In this document: positions 7,841 to 15,737 of the stretch, piece by piece
How the letters are laid out: each line of letters begins with the position of its first letter
How positions within the stretch are numbered: position 1 is the first letter of the stretch
Assembly (NCBI GenBank): GCA_003105015.1
Contig: PQAF01000039.1
Span: 18,108 to 82,107, forward strand
Direction of reading: 5' to 3'
Source: Rhodocyclales bacterium
Lineage (GTDB): Bacteria; Pseudomonadota; Gammaproteobacteria; Burkholderiales; Rhodocyclaceae
DNA: 64,000 nt
Notes under the pieces: generated by a model
Told to the model about the DNA's origin: nothing
The model's database searches: none
What the model saw: the letters and a program-made list of their open reading frames with translations, nothing else
Position numbers and translations under genes: made by a program

Positions 7841-8848
7841 ATGAAAGTCCTCATCACCGGCGCCGCCGGGTTTATCGGCATGCACGTCGCCCAGCGCCTG
7901 CTCGCGCGCGGCGACGAGGTCGTCGGCATCGACAACCTGAACGACTACTACGATGTCGGTCTGAAAGAGGCGCGGCTGAAGCAGTTGGTGGGCCTGCCGG
8001 GCTTCCGCTTCATCCGCCTCGACATCGCCGACACCGCTGGCGTCGCCGCCCTCTTCGAAAAAGAAGGTTTCGACGGCGTCATCAACCTCGCCGCGCAGGC
8101 CGGCGTGCGCTACTCGCTGATCAATCCGCATGCCTATGCGCAGACCAACCTGGTCGGCTTCGTGAACCTGCTCGAGGGTTGCCGCCACGGCAAGGTGAAG
8201 CATTTCGTCTACGCCAGCAGCTCCAGCGTGTACGGCGGCAACACGAAAATGCCGTTCTCCGAGCACGACAGCGTCGACCATCCGGTCAGCCTCTACGCCG
8301 CCACCAAGAAGTCGAACGAACTGATGGCGCACGCCTACAGCCACCTCTTCGGCCTGCCGGCGACCGGCCTGCGCTTCTTCACGGTCTATGGCCCCTGGGG
8401 TCGGCCGGACATGTCCTACTTCCTGTTCGCCGACGCCATCCTGGCCGGGCGGCCGATCGACGTCTTCAACGATGGGAAAATGCAGCGCGACTTCACCTAC
8501 ATCGACGACATCGCCGAGGGCGTGGTGCGCGTGCTCGACCGCCCGGCCGCGCCCGATCCGGCCTTCGTCAAGGACCGCCCCGATCCGGCCACCAGCTGGG
8601 CGCCCTATCGCGTCTACAACATCGGCAACCACCAGCCGGTCGAGCTGATGGCCTACATCGAGGCGCTGGAAGAAGCGCTCGGCCGCAAGGCGGAGAAGAA
8701 TTTCCTGCCCATACAGGCCGGTGACGTGCCCGCGACCTATGCCGACACGACCGAGCTGCGCGCCGCCACCGGCTTCGCCCCCGCCACCCCGGTGCCGGAG
8801 GGGGTGCGCCGCTTCGTCGCGTGGTATCGGGCGTATTACGGCCTGTAG
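7841..8848 (+). CDS. UDP-glucuronate 4-epimerase (NAD-dependent SDR)
   Basis: A 335-residue extended short-chain dehydrogenase. It has the Rossmann GAAGFIG loop at residues 7-13, a SSSSVYG segment and a Y-x3-K active site (YAATKKSNE). [13 protein letters not shown] is characteristic of enzymes that interconvert UDP-glucuronate and UDP-galacturonate. It would supply uronic acid donors to the polysaccharide locus, although it lies outside it between two toxin-antitoxin pairs. Its TAG stop codon (8846-8848) falls in the GTAG tail of the palindromic repeat at 8849-8866. UDP-glucuronate specificity is inferred from motif similarity. Confidence 0.87.
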   Translation: MKVLITGAAGFIGMHVAQRLLARGDEVVGIDNLNDYYDVGLKEARLKQLVGLPGFRFIRLDIADTAGVAALFEKEGFDGVINLAAQAGVRYSLINPHAYAQTNLVGFVNLLEGCRHGKVKHFVYASSSSVYGGNTKMPFSEHDSVDHPVSLYAATKKSNELMAHAYSHLFGLPATGLRFFTVYGPWGRPDMSYFLFADAILAGRPIDVFNDGKMQRDFTYIDDIAEGVVRVLDRPAAPDPAFVKDRPDPATSWAPYRVYNIGNHQPVELMAYIEALEEALGRKAEKNFLPIQAGDVPATYADTTELRAATGFAPATPVPEGVRRFVAWYRAYYGL

Positions 8849-8866
8849 GTCGGGCTTCAGCCCGAC
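8849..8866. repeat. GTCGGGCTTCAGCCCGAC palindrome (single)
   Basis: A perfect-stem 18-base palindrome directly after the UDP-glucuronate 4-epimerase gene. The conserved GTAG tail to its left carries the gene's TAG stop. Confidence 0.88.
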
Positions 8867-8903
8867 ATCAACAGCCAAATCCGTATTGGATTGGCGTTGG
8901 CCG

Positions 8904-8951
8904 CACACGATTGATGTGGTAGCATCATGATGCGCAAGCATCATTCGTGTG
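8904..8951. promoter_or_regulatory. Nested dyad operator before toxin-antitoxin pair 2
   Basis: Outer arms 8904-8916 and 8939-8951 (CACACGATTGATG against CATCATTCGTGTG) pair at 12 of 13 positions. A perfect 12-base inner palindrome GCATCATGATGC (8922-8933) has the same centre, 8927.5. It ends just before the GGAGGA ribosome site (8951-8956) and the antitoxin ATG at 8960. It is most simply a binding site for the ribbon-helix-helix antitoxin and its toxin complex. Confidence 0.65.
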
Positions 8952-8959
8952 GAGGACTT

Positions 8960-9205
8960 ATGCGAACCACCCTGGATATCGATAATGACGTTCTGAATGC
9001 CGCCAAGGAATTGGCGCGCAGGGAAAACATGTCCGCCGGTCAGGTCGTTTCACGCCTGCTGCGCAGCGCCCTGACCGGCCAGGCTCCGGGCGTGCCGCAG
9101 ACCGAAACCGGCATTACCGTCGCGGGGTTTCGTCCCTTCGGCCCACGCGGCCAGGTCGTTTCGGACGGCGAAATCAATGCGCTGCGCGACCAGGAAGGGA
9201 TCTGA
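8960..9205 (+). CDS. Ribbon-helix-helix antitoxin (VapB-like)
   Basis: An 81-residue antitoxin with the N-terminal strand-helix-helix pattern MRTTLDIDNDVLNAAKELARREN and a C-terminal tail that would wrap the toxin. The start at 8960 is fixed by GGAGGA at 8951-8956; an upstream ATG at 8927 in the same frame lies inside the operator and is rejected. The stop overlaps the toxin start by one base (TGATG). It is probably self-regulated through the 48-base dyad upstream. Confidence 0.87.
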   Translation: MRTTLDIDNDVLNAAKELARRENMSAGQVVSRLLRSALTGQAPGVPQTETGITVAGFRPFGPRGQVVSDGEINALRDQEGI

Positions 9206-9636
9206 TGCGCGCACTGCTTGACGTGAATGTCCTGATTGCCCTGCTGGATGCCGACCACGTACATCATCGCCGTGCAACTGCCTGGATGGCGCGGCACGAA
9301 CATGAGGGCTGGGCATCCTGCCCGATCACCCAGAACGGCTGCATTCGCATCATGTCGCAGCCCGGCTATCCCAACCCCCTGCCTGTAGCCGCAATTGCTG
9401 AGCGGCTAGGAGAGGCGGTCGCCATGCCCCCGCATGCCTTCTGGCCGGATGACGCAAGCATTCTCGATGAAAAAATATTCGACCGAACGCGCATCCTGGG
9501 ATCGCGACAACTCACCGACGCCTACCTGCTGGCCCTGTCGGTTGGCCATCAAGGCCGGTTTGTGACCTTTGACAAGGGAGTTGATCTGGCGATGGTACGG
9601 GGCGCCGAGCGGCGGCATCTGCTGACGCTCGAATAA
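9205..9636 (+). CDS. PIN-domain toxin (VapC-like), pair 2
   Basis: A 143-residue PIN-domain ribonuclease of the type with a LLDVNVLIALLD N-terminus, a TQNGCIRI segment, a central LTDAYLLALS motif and a terminal TFDKGVDL segment. Asp6 and Asp107 or so are candidate metal ligands. It is coupled to the ribbon-helix-helix antitoxin by a one-base overlap. Only slight sequence likeness to the PIN toxin at 7406 is seen, so the two pairs are not a recent duplication. Confidence 0.88.
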   Translation: MRALLDVNVLIALLDADHVHHRRATAWMARHEHEGWASCPITQNGCIRIMSQPGYPNPLPVAAIAERLGEAVAMPPHAFWPDDASILDEKIFDRTRILGSRQLTDAYLLALSVGHQGRFVTFDKGVDLAMVRGAERRHLLTLE

Positions 9637-9714
9637 CGCCAGGCGATTAAATGAGGTCCCAGGAACCCTCAGGGAAGCTGCCGCTACCTGCTCACGCTTC
9701 GCGGAATGTTTTAT

Positions 9715-9773
9715 TTGCTAGGCTAGTCTAGCAATATTGCAAGAGTGCCCTTGTGATGGTACCTTGCAAGGTA
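9715..9773. promoter_or_regulatory. Cluster of palindromes before the second DUF4143 ATPase gene
   Basis: TTGCTAG (9715-9721) pairs with CTAGCAA (9728-9734). GCAATATTGC (9731-9740) is a perfect palindrome. TTGCAAG (9737-9743) pairs with CTTGCAA (9763-9769). TACCTTGCAAGGTA (9760-9773) is a perfect 14-base palindrome whose last base is the A of the ATG. The arrangement is less regular than at 3536 or 50005 but also overlaps the start codon. Confidence 0.5.
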
Positions 9774-10921
9774 TGGATTCCTTCGAACGTCCTTTCGTTG
9801 CCCGGTTGGAACAGCGCCTTGCCGAGCCCGCGCCCCTGATGCAGGTGTTGGTCGGGCCGCGTCAAGTGGGCAAGACCACCGGGGTGCGTCAGCTCCTTTC
9901 GCGCTGGTCCGGGCCGTGGCATTACGCCAGCGCAGACGATCTGCTCGTTGCCGACCGCACATGGCTACTGGCCCAATGGCAGACGGCGAGCCGGATGGGC
10001 GAGGGGGTTTTGCTGGTCATCGACGAGGTCCAGAAGGCGCCGAACTGGACGGAGGCCATCAAGTCGTTGTGGGACGCGGCGCCGGGCCGTTTGCGCGTCG
10101 TCCTGCTGGGTTCGAGCGCGCTGAACATTCAGTCCGGCTTGAGCGAGAGTCTGGCCGGGCGCTTTGAGCTGACGCGGATCTTCCACTGGTCCTTCGCCGA
10201 ATTGGCGGCCGCCTTCGGCTACGACCTGGAGCGTTATCTTTGCTTCGGAGGTTACCCCGGTGCGGCGGCTTTCGAGTCGGACTACGACCGCTGGTATGGC
10301 TATTTGAAAGATGCGATCGTCGAGGCCGCCATCGGCAAGGACATCCTGCAAAACCGCAGGGTGGCGAATCCGGCGCTGTTTCGCCAGGCCTTTGAAATCC
10401 TCTGCCGTTACCCGGCGCAGGAAATCAGTTACACCAAGCTGCTCGGCCAGTTGCAGGACAAGGGTAATACCGACCTCGTCAAGTATTACCTGGAGTTGTA
10501 TGGCGGCGCCTTCCTGATATTTTCGCTGCCGAAATATTCCGCCAAGGCTTGGCTTGCGCGCGCCTCCAGCCCGAAGATCCTTCCGGCCTGCCCGGCGCTC
10601 TACACGATGACCGCAGGACCCGGAGCGCTGGCCGATCCGGAACGGCGCGGACGGGTGTTCGAACTGGCAGTAGGCGCCGAATTGCTGCGCTTGCCCGGGG
10701 AGCTTCATTATTGGCGGGAAAGCAATGCCGAGGTCGATTTCGTATGCAGCCACCGTGGCAGGCTCTACGCGATCGAAGTCATATCGGGCCGAAAAAAGTC
10801 GCCCCGGGGGATCGAGGCCTTCATGAAGCATTTCCCGGATGCCAGCCCCGTCGTCGTGACCCCGGAGAATTTTGCCGAGCTGTGTGCGGCACCCGGGGAT
10901 TTCCTGGCTGGTACGCCTTGA
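9773..10921 (+). CDS. AAA (AAA_14) ATPase with DUF4143 domain, copy 2
   Basis: A 382-residue ATPase with Walker A GPRQVGKTTG near residue 26, a Walker B-like VLLVIDEVQKAP, and a sensor-like LGSSALNIQSG. The DUF4143 region ends in NAEVDFVCSHRGRLYAIEVISG, with the E-V-D...E-x-x pattern of PD-(D/E)XK folds. The ATG at 9773 lies at the edge of a 14-base palindrome; a TTG 12 codons earlier is in frame but would start within the palindrome cluster. The biochemical role is unknown. It follows the toxin-antitoxin patch and precedes the EPS regulator, so it borders rather than interrupts the polysaccharide locus. Confidence 0.85.
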   Translation: MDSFERPFVARLEQRLAEPAPLMQVLVGPRQVGKTTGVRQLLSRWSGPWHYASADDLLVADRTWLLAQWQTASRMGEGVLLVIDEVQKAPNWTEAIKSLWDAAPGRLRVVLLGSSALNIQSGLSESLAGRFELTRIFHWSFAELAAAFGYDLERYLCFGGYPGAAAFESDYDRWYGYLKDAIVEAAIGKDILQNRRVANPALFRQAFEILCRYPAQEISYTKLLGQLQDKGNTDLVKYYLELYGGAFLIFSLPKYSAKAWLARASSPKILPACPALYTMTAGPGALADPERRGRVFELAVGAELLRLPGELHYWRESNAEVDFVCSHRGRLYAIEVISGRKKSPRGIEAFMKHFPDASPVVVTPENFAELCAAPGDFLAGTP

Positions 10922-10995
10922 ATAGCGTTTTCCCGCACCGCCCGGCCTACGGGTCCGGCGCTTGCCCCACCCAATGATGATGTGCTAAAGTGCCG

Positions 10996-11016
10996 TCCGT
11001 TCAACAGTTGAACGGA
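10996..11016. promoter_or_regulatory. Operator-like palindrome before the EPS MarR-type regulator
   Basis: TCCGTTCAAC (10996-11005), one central A, and GTTGAACGGA (11007-11016) form a perfect 21-base dyad. It ends five bases before the GTG start of the winged-helix regulator. Position and symmetry fit a homodimeric MarR-type protein binding its own control region. A weak promoter (TTGCCC at 10962 with a CTAAAG-like -10 at 10985) may lie just upstream. Confidence 0.65.
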
Positions 11017-11021
11017 TAGCC

Positions 11022-11378
11022 GTGACCCCCCGCGAAGCCGCCCACTACCGCGTTCTCCGCCTGATCGAAGAACAGCCCGAAATCAGCCAGCGCGAGCTGT
11101 CGCGCGCCCTGGGCGTGAGCCTCGGCAAGACCCATTACCTGCTCAAGGCCCTGCTCGACAAGGGTCTGGTCAAGGCCGACAACTTCCGCCGCAGCGACAA
11201 CAAGCTGGCCTACGCATACCTGCTCACCCCAAGCGGCATCGCCGCCAAGCTGGATCTGACGCGGCGCTTCCTGCGGCTGAAGGAGGACGAATACCGCGCA
11301 GCCCACGAAGAAATCGAACGGCTGCGCCAGGAACTCGATACCGCCGTAGGTCGGGCTTCAGCCCGGCAACCCGACTGA
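11022..11378 (+). CDS. MarR family EPS-associated transcriptional regulator
   Basis: A 118-residue winged-helix protein matching the small MarR-type regulators found at the head of betaproteobacterial exopolysaccharide loci. The helix-turn-helix is at residues 19-50 (PEISQRELSRALGVSLGKTHYLLKALLDKGLV), and a helical tail (LKEDEYRAAHEEIERLRQEL) is likely to dimerise. The GTG start lies five bases after a 21-base palindrome. The last residues, GRASARQPD, are encoded by a copy of the GTCGGGCTTCAGCCCG repeat, so the natural C-terminus was probably replaced. It precedes wbpA by 30 bases and probably controls the locus. Confidence 0.85.
   Translation: MTPREAAHYRVLRLIEEQPEISQRELSRALGVSLGKTHYLLKALLDKGLVKADNFRRSDNKLAYAYLLTPSGIAAKLDLTRRFLRLKEDEYRAAHEEIERLRQELDTAVGRASARQPD
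11350..11367. repeat. GTCGGGCTTCAGCCCGGC palindrome inside a coding end
   Basis: One-base variant of the dispersed palindrome, with the GTAG tail on the left. It is translated as part of the C-terminus of the MarR-type regulator. Confidence 0.85.
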
Positions 11379-11408
11379 TAAAATTCCCCCTTTTTTGGTT
11401 ATGCCAAC

Positions 11409-12716
11409 ATGATTCTCGACGACTTTCTCGGCAAGATTGAAAACCGCAGCGCGACCATCGGCATTGTGGGCTTGGGCTACGTCGGCCTGCCCCTCATGCT
11501 GCGCTACGCCGAAGTGGGCTTCCGCGTGCTCGGCATCGATATCGACGGCGAGAAGGTGACCCGTCTCAACAAGGGGGAGAGCTATATCGAGCATATCGCT
11601 GCCTCGGCCATCGCCGCGGCGCGTAGCAAGGGCTTCGAGGCCACCACCGATTTTTCCCGCAGCACCGAGGCCGACGCCCTGATCATCTGCGTGCCGACCC
11701 CGCTCAACCGCTACCGCGAACCGGACCTCAGTTTCGTCCTCAACACCATGGACGCCCTGACGCCGCACCTGCGCCGCGGCCAGATCGTTTCCCTCGAGAG
11801 CACCACCTATCCCGGCACCACCGACGAAGAACTCAAGCCGCGCATCGAATCGCGCGGCTTCAAGGTGGGCGAAGACGTCTTCCTGGTGTTCTCCCCCGAG
11901 CGGGAAGATCCCGCCAACCCCGACTTCGTCACCCGGACCATCCCGAAGGTCTGCGGCGGCACCACGCCGGCCTGCCAGAAGGCGGGCATGGCCCTCTACG
12001 GCGTGGCGGTCGACCGCGTCGTGCCGGTCAGCTCCACCCGCGCCGCCGAGATGACCAAGCTGCTGGAGAACATCCACCGCGCGGTGAACATCGGCCTGGT
12101 GAACGAGATGAAGATCATCGCCGACCGCATGGGCATCGACATCCACGAGGTCATTCGTGCCGCGGCGACCAAGCCCTTCGGCTTCGTGCCCTACTACCCC
12201 GGCCCCGGCCTCGGCGGACACTGCATCCCCATCGACCCCTTCTACCTCACCTGGAAGGCGCGCGAATACGGCCTGCATACCCGCTTCATCGAGCTCGCCG
12301 GCGAGATCAACAGCACCATGCCGCAGTGGGTGGTGGGCAAGATCACCGAGGCGCTCAACGAGCGCGCCCGCGCCATCCGCGGCAGCCGCGTGCTGGTGCT
12401 CGGCATCGCCTACAAGAAGAACGTCGACGACATGCGCGAGTCCCCCTCGGTCGAGCTCATGGAACTGCTGGTCAGGAAGGGCGCCGTCGTCGAGTATTCC
12501 GACCCGCATGTCCCCGTCTTCCCCAAGATGCGCCAGCACCACTTCGACCTGAAGAGCGTACCGCTCACGCCCGAGAGCATCGCCGGCTTCGACTTCGTCG
12601 TGCTCGCCACCAACCACGACGCCTTCGACTACGAGCTGATCGCCAGGCACGCCAGGCTCATCGTCGACACCCGCGGCGTGTACCTCCAACCCGCCGCCAA
12701 CGTCGTCAAGGCCTGA
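11409..12716 (+). CDS. wbpA: UDP-N-acetylglucosamine 6-dehydrogenase (WbpA family)
   Basis: A 435-residue NAD-dependent nucleotide-sugar dehydrogenase that oxidises C6 of UDP-GlcNAc to the uronic acid. It has the Rossmann motif [12 protein letters not shown] at about residues 18-29 and the catalytic-cysteine motif [18 protein letters not shown] near residue 270. The C-terminal domain contains [16 protein letters not shown]. Its length and motifs fit WbpA rather than UDP-glucose dehydrogenase. The following wbpB, wbpD and wbpE support this. It is the first enzyme gene of the locus, directly after the regulator. Confidence 0.9.
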   Translation: MILDDFLGKIENRSATIGIVGLGYVGLPLMLRYAEVGFRVLGIDIDGEKVTRLNKGESYIEHIAASAIAAARSKGFEATTDFSRSTEADALIICVPTPLNRYREPDLSFVLNTMDALTPHLRRGQIVSLESTTYPGTTDEELKPRIESRGFKVGEDVFLVFSPEREDPANPDFVTRTIPKVCGGTTPACQKAGMALYGVAVDRVVPVSSTRAAEMTKLLENIHRAVNIGLVNEMKIIADRMGIDIHEVIRAAATKPFGFVPYYPGPGLGGHCIPIDPFYLTWKAREYGLHTRFIELAGEINSTMPQWVVGKITEALNERARAIRGSRVLVLGIAYKKNVDDMRESPSVELMELLVRKGAVVEYSDPHVPVFPKMRQHHFDLKSVPLTPESIAGFDFVVLATNHDAFDYELIARHARLIVDTRGVYLQPAANVVKA

Positions 12717-12718
12717 TC

Positions 12719-13780
12719 ATGCGCCATTACCCCGCCCCCATCCTCGACCGCAAACTCCGCTTCGCCCTGGTCGGCTGCGGCCGCATCGCGAAGAACCATT
12801 TCGGCGCCATCGAGCAGCACAAGGACCGCGTCGAGCTCGTCGGTGTCTGCGACGTCGACCCGGCAGCCCTGGAAAAGGCTGCGGCCGCAACCGGCGCCAA
12901 GCCCTACTCCAACCTCGACGCCCTCCTTGCCGACACCAACGCCGATGCCGTCGTGCTGACCACGCCGAGCGGTCTGCATCCCGAGCAGGCCATCAAGGCG
13001 GCCGAGGCCGGCCGCCATGTCCTGACTGAAAAACCCATGGCCACCCGCTGGCACGACGGCCAGCGCATGGTCGCCGCCTGCGACCAGGCCGGCGTGCGGC
13101 TGTTCGTCGTCAAGCAGAACCGGCGCAACGCCACGCTGCAGCTGCTCAAGCGCGCCGTCGAGAAGCAGCGCTTCGGCCGCATCTACATGGTGAACATCAA
13201 CGTCTTCTGGACGCGGCCGCAGGAGTACTACGACAGCGCCAAGTGGCGCGGCACCTGGGAATTCGACGGCGGCGCCTTCATGAACCAGGCCAGCCACTAC
13301 GTCGACCTGCTCGACTGGCTGATCGGCCCCATCGAAAGCCTGCAGGCCTACACCGCCACGCTGGCGCGCAACATCGAAGTGGAGGATTCCGGCGTGATGA
13401 ACATCCGCTGGCGTTCCGGCGCCCTCGGCTCGATGAACGTGACCATGCTCACCTACCCGAAGAACCTGGAAGGCAGCATCACCATCATCGGCGAGAAGGG
13501 CACCGTCCGCGTCGGCGGCGTTGCCGTGAACGAGATCCAGCACTGGGAATTCGCCGAGCCGGACGCGGACGACGAGAAGGTCAAGACCGCCAGCTACGAA
13601 ACGACCTCGGTGTACGGCTTCGGCCACCCGCTCTACTACGACAACGTGATCAAGGTCCTGCGCGGCGAAGCCGAGCCGGAAACCGACGGCCGCGAAGGAC
13701 TCAAGTCGCTCGAGACCCTGATCGCCTGTTATCTGTCGGCGAGGGATGGGAAACGGATCTCGTTGCCTCTTGATTATTAG
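12719..13780 (+). CDS. wbpB: UDP-GlcNAc-uronate 3-dehydrogenase, Gfo/Idh/MocA family (WbpB-like)
   Basis: A 353-residue oxidoreductase with an N-terminal NAD fold (ALVGCGRIAKNHFGAI) and the conserved EKPMATRW motif near residue 103. In the P. aeruginosa pathway WbpB oxidises C3 of UDP-GlcNAc-uronate and hands the keto-sugar to the aminotransferase WbpE. It begins two bases after the wbpA stop. The coding sequence ends at a TAG that is followed at once by a heptad-repeat hairpin at 13781, which separates it from the foreign-looking S23 gene. Confidence 0.88.
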   Translation: MRHYPAPILDRKLRFALVGCGRIAKNHFGAIEQHKDRVELVGVCDVDPAALEKAAAATGAKPYSNLDALLADTNADAVVLTTPSGLHPEQAIKAAEAGRHVLTEKPMATRWHDGQRMVAACDQAGVRLFVVKQNRRNATLQLLKRAVEKQRFGRIYMVNINVFWTRPQEYYDSAKWRGTWEFDGGAFMNQASHYVDLLDWLIGPIESLQAYTATLARNIEVEDSGVMNIRWRSGALGSMNVTMLTYPKNLEGSITIIGEKGTVRVGGVAVNEIQHWEFAEPDADDEKVKTASYETTSVYGFGHPLYYDNVIKVLRGEAEPETDGREGLKSLETLIACYLSARDGKRISLPLDY

Positions 13781-13855
13781 TGGACAGTGGGCAGTTGGCA
13801 GTTGGCAGTGGGCAGTGTGCAGTTACTGCAAACTGATAACTGCCAACTGCCAACT
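13781..13855. repeat. Heptad-repeat hairpin before the S23 gene
   Basis: Six CAGT-type heptads (TTGGCAG and variants, 13781-13822) run head-to-head into four ACTG-type heptads (ACTGCCA and variants, 13825-13852). Perfect 17-base arms lie at 13793-13809 and 13839-13855, and an inner palindrome TGCAGTTACTGCA has the same centre at 13824. The array ends five A residues before the S23 start codon. Confidence 0.9.
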
Positions 13856-13860
13856 AAAAA

Positions 13861-14202
13861 ATGAAATTCGAGGACCTGGAGGTTTGGAAGCGGGCAGCCC
13901 GATTAAGCGCGGATTTGTACCGCTATTTCGCCGAGAGCAGGGATTACGGATTCCGGGACCAGATTACGCGTGCAGGACTATCGATACCGAGCAACATCGC
14001 CGAAGGCATGGAACGACAAACCGCGACGGACAAGGCCCGCTTCCTGACGATTGCAAAAGGTTCGTGTGGCGAACTGCGCACGCAAATTTACATAGGCATG
14101 GAAATCGACTACATCGACAGAGAACAAGGCAAACGCTGGATACAAGAAACCCAGGAACTCTCAGCCATGCTGGTAGGCCTATCCCGCTCCCTAAAACGCT
14201 AA
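13861..14202 (+). CDS. Four-helix-bundle protein (S23, 23S rRNA intervening-sequence protein family)
   Basis: A 113-residue protein of the S23/TIGR02436 type. It has FEDLEVWKRAARL at the start, a GLSIPSNIAEG motif near residue 40 and a RFLTIAKGSCGELRTQI helix. The family forms small four-helix bundles; its molecular role is unknown, and relatives occur inside 23S rRNA intervening sequences and as Avd in diversity-generating retroelements. It splits wbpB from wbpD, is bounded by heptad repeats on both sides, and its ATG follows the repeat plus AAAAA with no Shine-Dalgarno site. It looks like an inserted cassette. No reverse transcriptase or rRNA is nearby. Confidence 0.88.
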   Translation: MKFEDLEVWKRAARLSADLYRYFAESRDYGFRDQITRAGLSIPSNIAEGMERQTATDKARFLTIAKGSCGELRTQIYIGMEIDYIDREQGKRWIQETQELSAMLVGLSRSLKR

Positions 14203-14262
14203 AACTGCAAACTGACAACTGCCCCCTGCCCCCTGCCCCCTGCCAACTGCCAACTGCCAACT
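14203..14262. repeat. Heptad-repeat array between S23 and wbpD genes
   Basis: Eight consecutive heptads (AACTGCA, AACTGAC, AACTGCC, CCCTGCC x3, AACTGCC x2) plus AACT fill the entire gap. The array begins at the first base after the S23 TAA stop and ends at the base before the wbpD ATG. Confidence 0.92.
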
Positions 14263-14832
14263 ATGCCCTACGACTCCCACCCCACCGCGATAGTCGACGA
14301 AGGCGCCCAAATCGGCGCCGGCACCCGCGTCTGGCATTGGGTCCATATCTGTTCCGGAGCCCGCATCGGCGAGCGCTGTTCCTTCGGCCAGAACGTCTTC
14401 GTCGGCAATGATGTCGTGATCGGCAACAACGTCCGGGTGCAGAACAACGTCTCCATCTACGACGCCGTCACGCTGGAGGACGATGTCTTCTGCGGGCCGA
14501 GCATGGTGTTCACCAACGTCAACAATCCCCGCTCGGCGGTCAGCCGCAAGAACGAATACCGCCGCACCCTGGTCCGGCGCGGCGCCTCCATCGGCGCCAA
14601 TGCCACCATCGTCTGCGGCCATGAGATCGGCGAATACGCCTTCGTCGGCGCCGGCGCGGTTGTCACAAAAGACGTGCCGGCCTACGCCTTGATGGTCGGC
14701 ACCCCCGCCCGCCGCATCGGCTGGATGTGCCGCTGCGGCGTGCGCCTCGGCGACGCGGCGGGCGAGGTCGCCTGCCCCGAATGCAACACCAAATATCAAA
14801 TAACACCAACCACCTGCACCCCGGCAAACTGA
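14263..14832 (+). CDS. wbpD: N-acetyltransferase with left-handed beta helix (WbpD-like)
   Basis: A 189-residue hexapeptide-repeat acetyltransferase ([16 protein letters not shown], then repeated IG-type coils). WbpD acetylates the 3-amino group of the UDP-2-acetamido-3-amino uronate made by WbpE. A C-terminal extension contains CRCG...CPEC, a likely zinc ribbon. The ATG directly follows a heptad array and has no recognisable ribosome site. The last codons and the TGA stop (14830-14832) merge into the next heptad array, so the native C-terminus may have been altered. Confidence 0.87.
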   Translation: MPYDSHPTAIVDEGAQIGAGTRVWHWVHICSGARIGERCSFGQNVFVGNDVVIGNNVRVQNNVSIYDAVTLEDDVFCGPSMVFTNVNNPRSAVSRKNEYRRTLVRRGASIGANATIVCGHEIGEYAFVGAGAVVTKDVPAYALMVGTPARRIGWMCRCGVRLGDAAGEVACPECNTKYQITPTTCTPAN

Positions 14833-14887
14833 AAACTGCCCACTGCCCACTGCCCACTGCCAACTGCCAACTGCCAACTCCCAACTG
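14825..14887. repeat. Heptad-repeat array between wbpD and the Bro-N gene
   Basis: Nine heptads in exact register (CAAACTG, AAAACTG, CCCACTG x3, CCAACTG x2, CCAACTC, CCAACTG). The wbpD TGA stop lies across the first two units. The Bro-N gene starts nine bases after the array. Confidence 0.92.
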
Positions 14888-14896
14888 TTAGCGACC

Positions 14897-15700
14897 ATGA
14901 GCCCGATCAAGCTGTTCGAAACCAGGCAAGTGCGCTCCTTATGGGATGAGGAGCGGGAAACCTGGTATTTCAGCATTGTCGACGTGGTGGCGATTCTTAC
15001 GGACAGCGCAGACCCCGGGGCCTACTGGCGAAAACTCAAGGAGCGACTGAAAAAAGAAGGCAATGAAACCGTGACAGATTGTCACGGTTTGAAGATGCAG
15101 GCGGCCGATGGGAAGATGCGGCTTACAGACGTTGCCGATACTGAGCAGCTTCTGCGCCTCATCCAGTCGATTCCTTCGCCAAAAGCCGAACCCTTCAAAC
15201 GGTGGCTGGCCAAAGTGGGATACGAGCGGATCGAGGAAACCGCGGATCCCGAACTTGCGCTTGATCGCGCGATGGAAACCTATCTCAAGAAGGGATATTC
15301 CCGGGAATGGGTTAACCAGCGGCTAAAAAGTATCGAGGTTCGCAAGGAACTAACAGAAGAATGGTCGGATCGGGGTCTGAAGAAGGGCAACGATTTCGCG
15401 ATCCTTACGGATGAAATTACCAAGGCCTGGAGCGGGCTGACTACGAAGCAATATAAGCAGCTCAAGACGCTGAAAAAGGAAAACTTGCGCGACCACATGA
15501 CCAACCTGGAATTGGTGCTCAACATGCTGGCCGAAGCAACTACCACGGAGATATCCCGGGCGAAAAAACCGCGCGGCTTGGAGCGGAGCCGGGTGATAGC
15601 GCGGCAGGGCGGCACGATTGCCGGCAATACACGGAAACAGATCGAAGAAAGAACAGGAAAGCCGATTATTACGTCTCGAAACGCCAAGAGACTGAAATAA
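14897..15700 (+). CDS. Bro-N domain protein (phage antirepressor-like)
   Basis: A 267-residue protein. The N-terminal 110 residues (IKLFETRQVRSLWDEERETWYFSIVDVVAIL, then AYWRKLKERLKKEG) match the BRO-N/antirepressor fold found in phages and mobile islands. The lysine-rich C-terminal half (about 130-267) has no fold I recognise. It is out of place between wbpD and wbpE and, like the S23 gene, is bounded by heptad arrays (14825-14887 and 15701-15732). Codon use is less GC-rich than in the flanking wbp genes. Any DNA-binding role is inferred from the family. Confidence 0.8.
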   Translation: MSPIKLFETRQVRSLWDEERETWYFSIVDVVAILTDSADPGAYWRKLKERLKKEGNETVTDCHGLKMQAADGKMRLTDVADTEQLLRLIQSIPSPKAEPFKRWLAKVGYERIEETADPELALDRAMETYLKKGYSREWVNQRLKSIEVRKELTEEWSDRGLKKGNDFAILTDEITKAWSGLTTKQYKQLKTLKKENLRDHMTNLELVLNMLAEATTTEISRAKKPRGLERSRVIARQGGTIAGNTRKQIEERTGKPIITSRNAKRLK

Positions 15701-15732
15701 CACTGCCCACTGCCAACTGATAACTGCCAACT
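15701..15732. repeat. Heptad-repeat array between Bro-N and wbpE genes
   Basis: CACTGCC x2, AACTGAT, AACTGCC and AACT, starting at the first base after the Bro-N stop. It is followed by AAAAA and the wbpE ATG. The last 19 bases up to the ATG are the same as those before the S23 gene. Confidence 0.9.
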
Positions 15733-15737
15733 AAAAA

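Noticed and set aside
13861..14202. S23 gene considered as Avd of a diversity-generating retroelement
   Set aside because: No reverse transcriptase and no template/variable repeat pair with adenine-specific changes were seen nearby.
13781..15732. Heptad arrays considered as a CRISPR array
   Set aside because: Units are seven bases with no unique spacers of regular length, and there are no cas genes.
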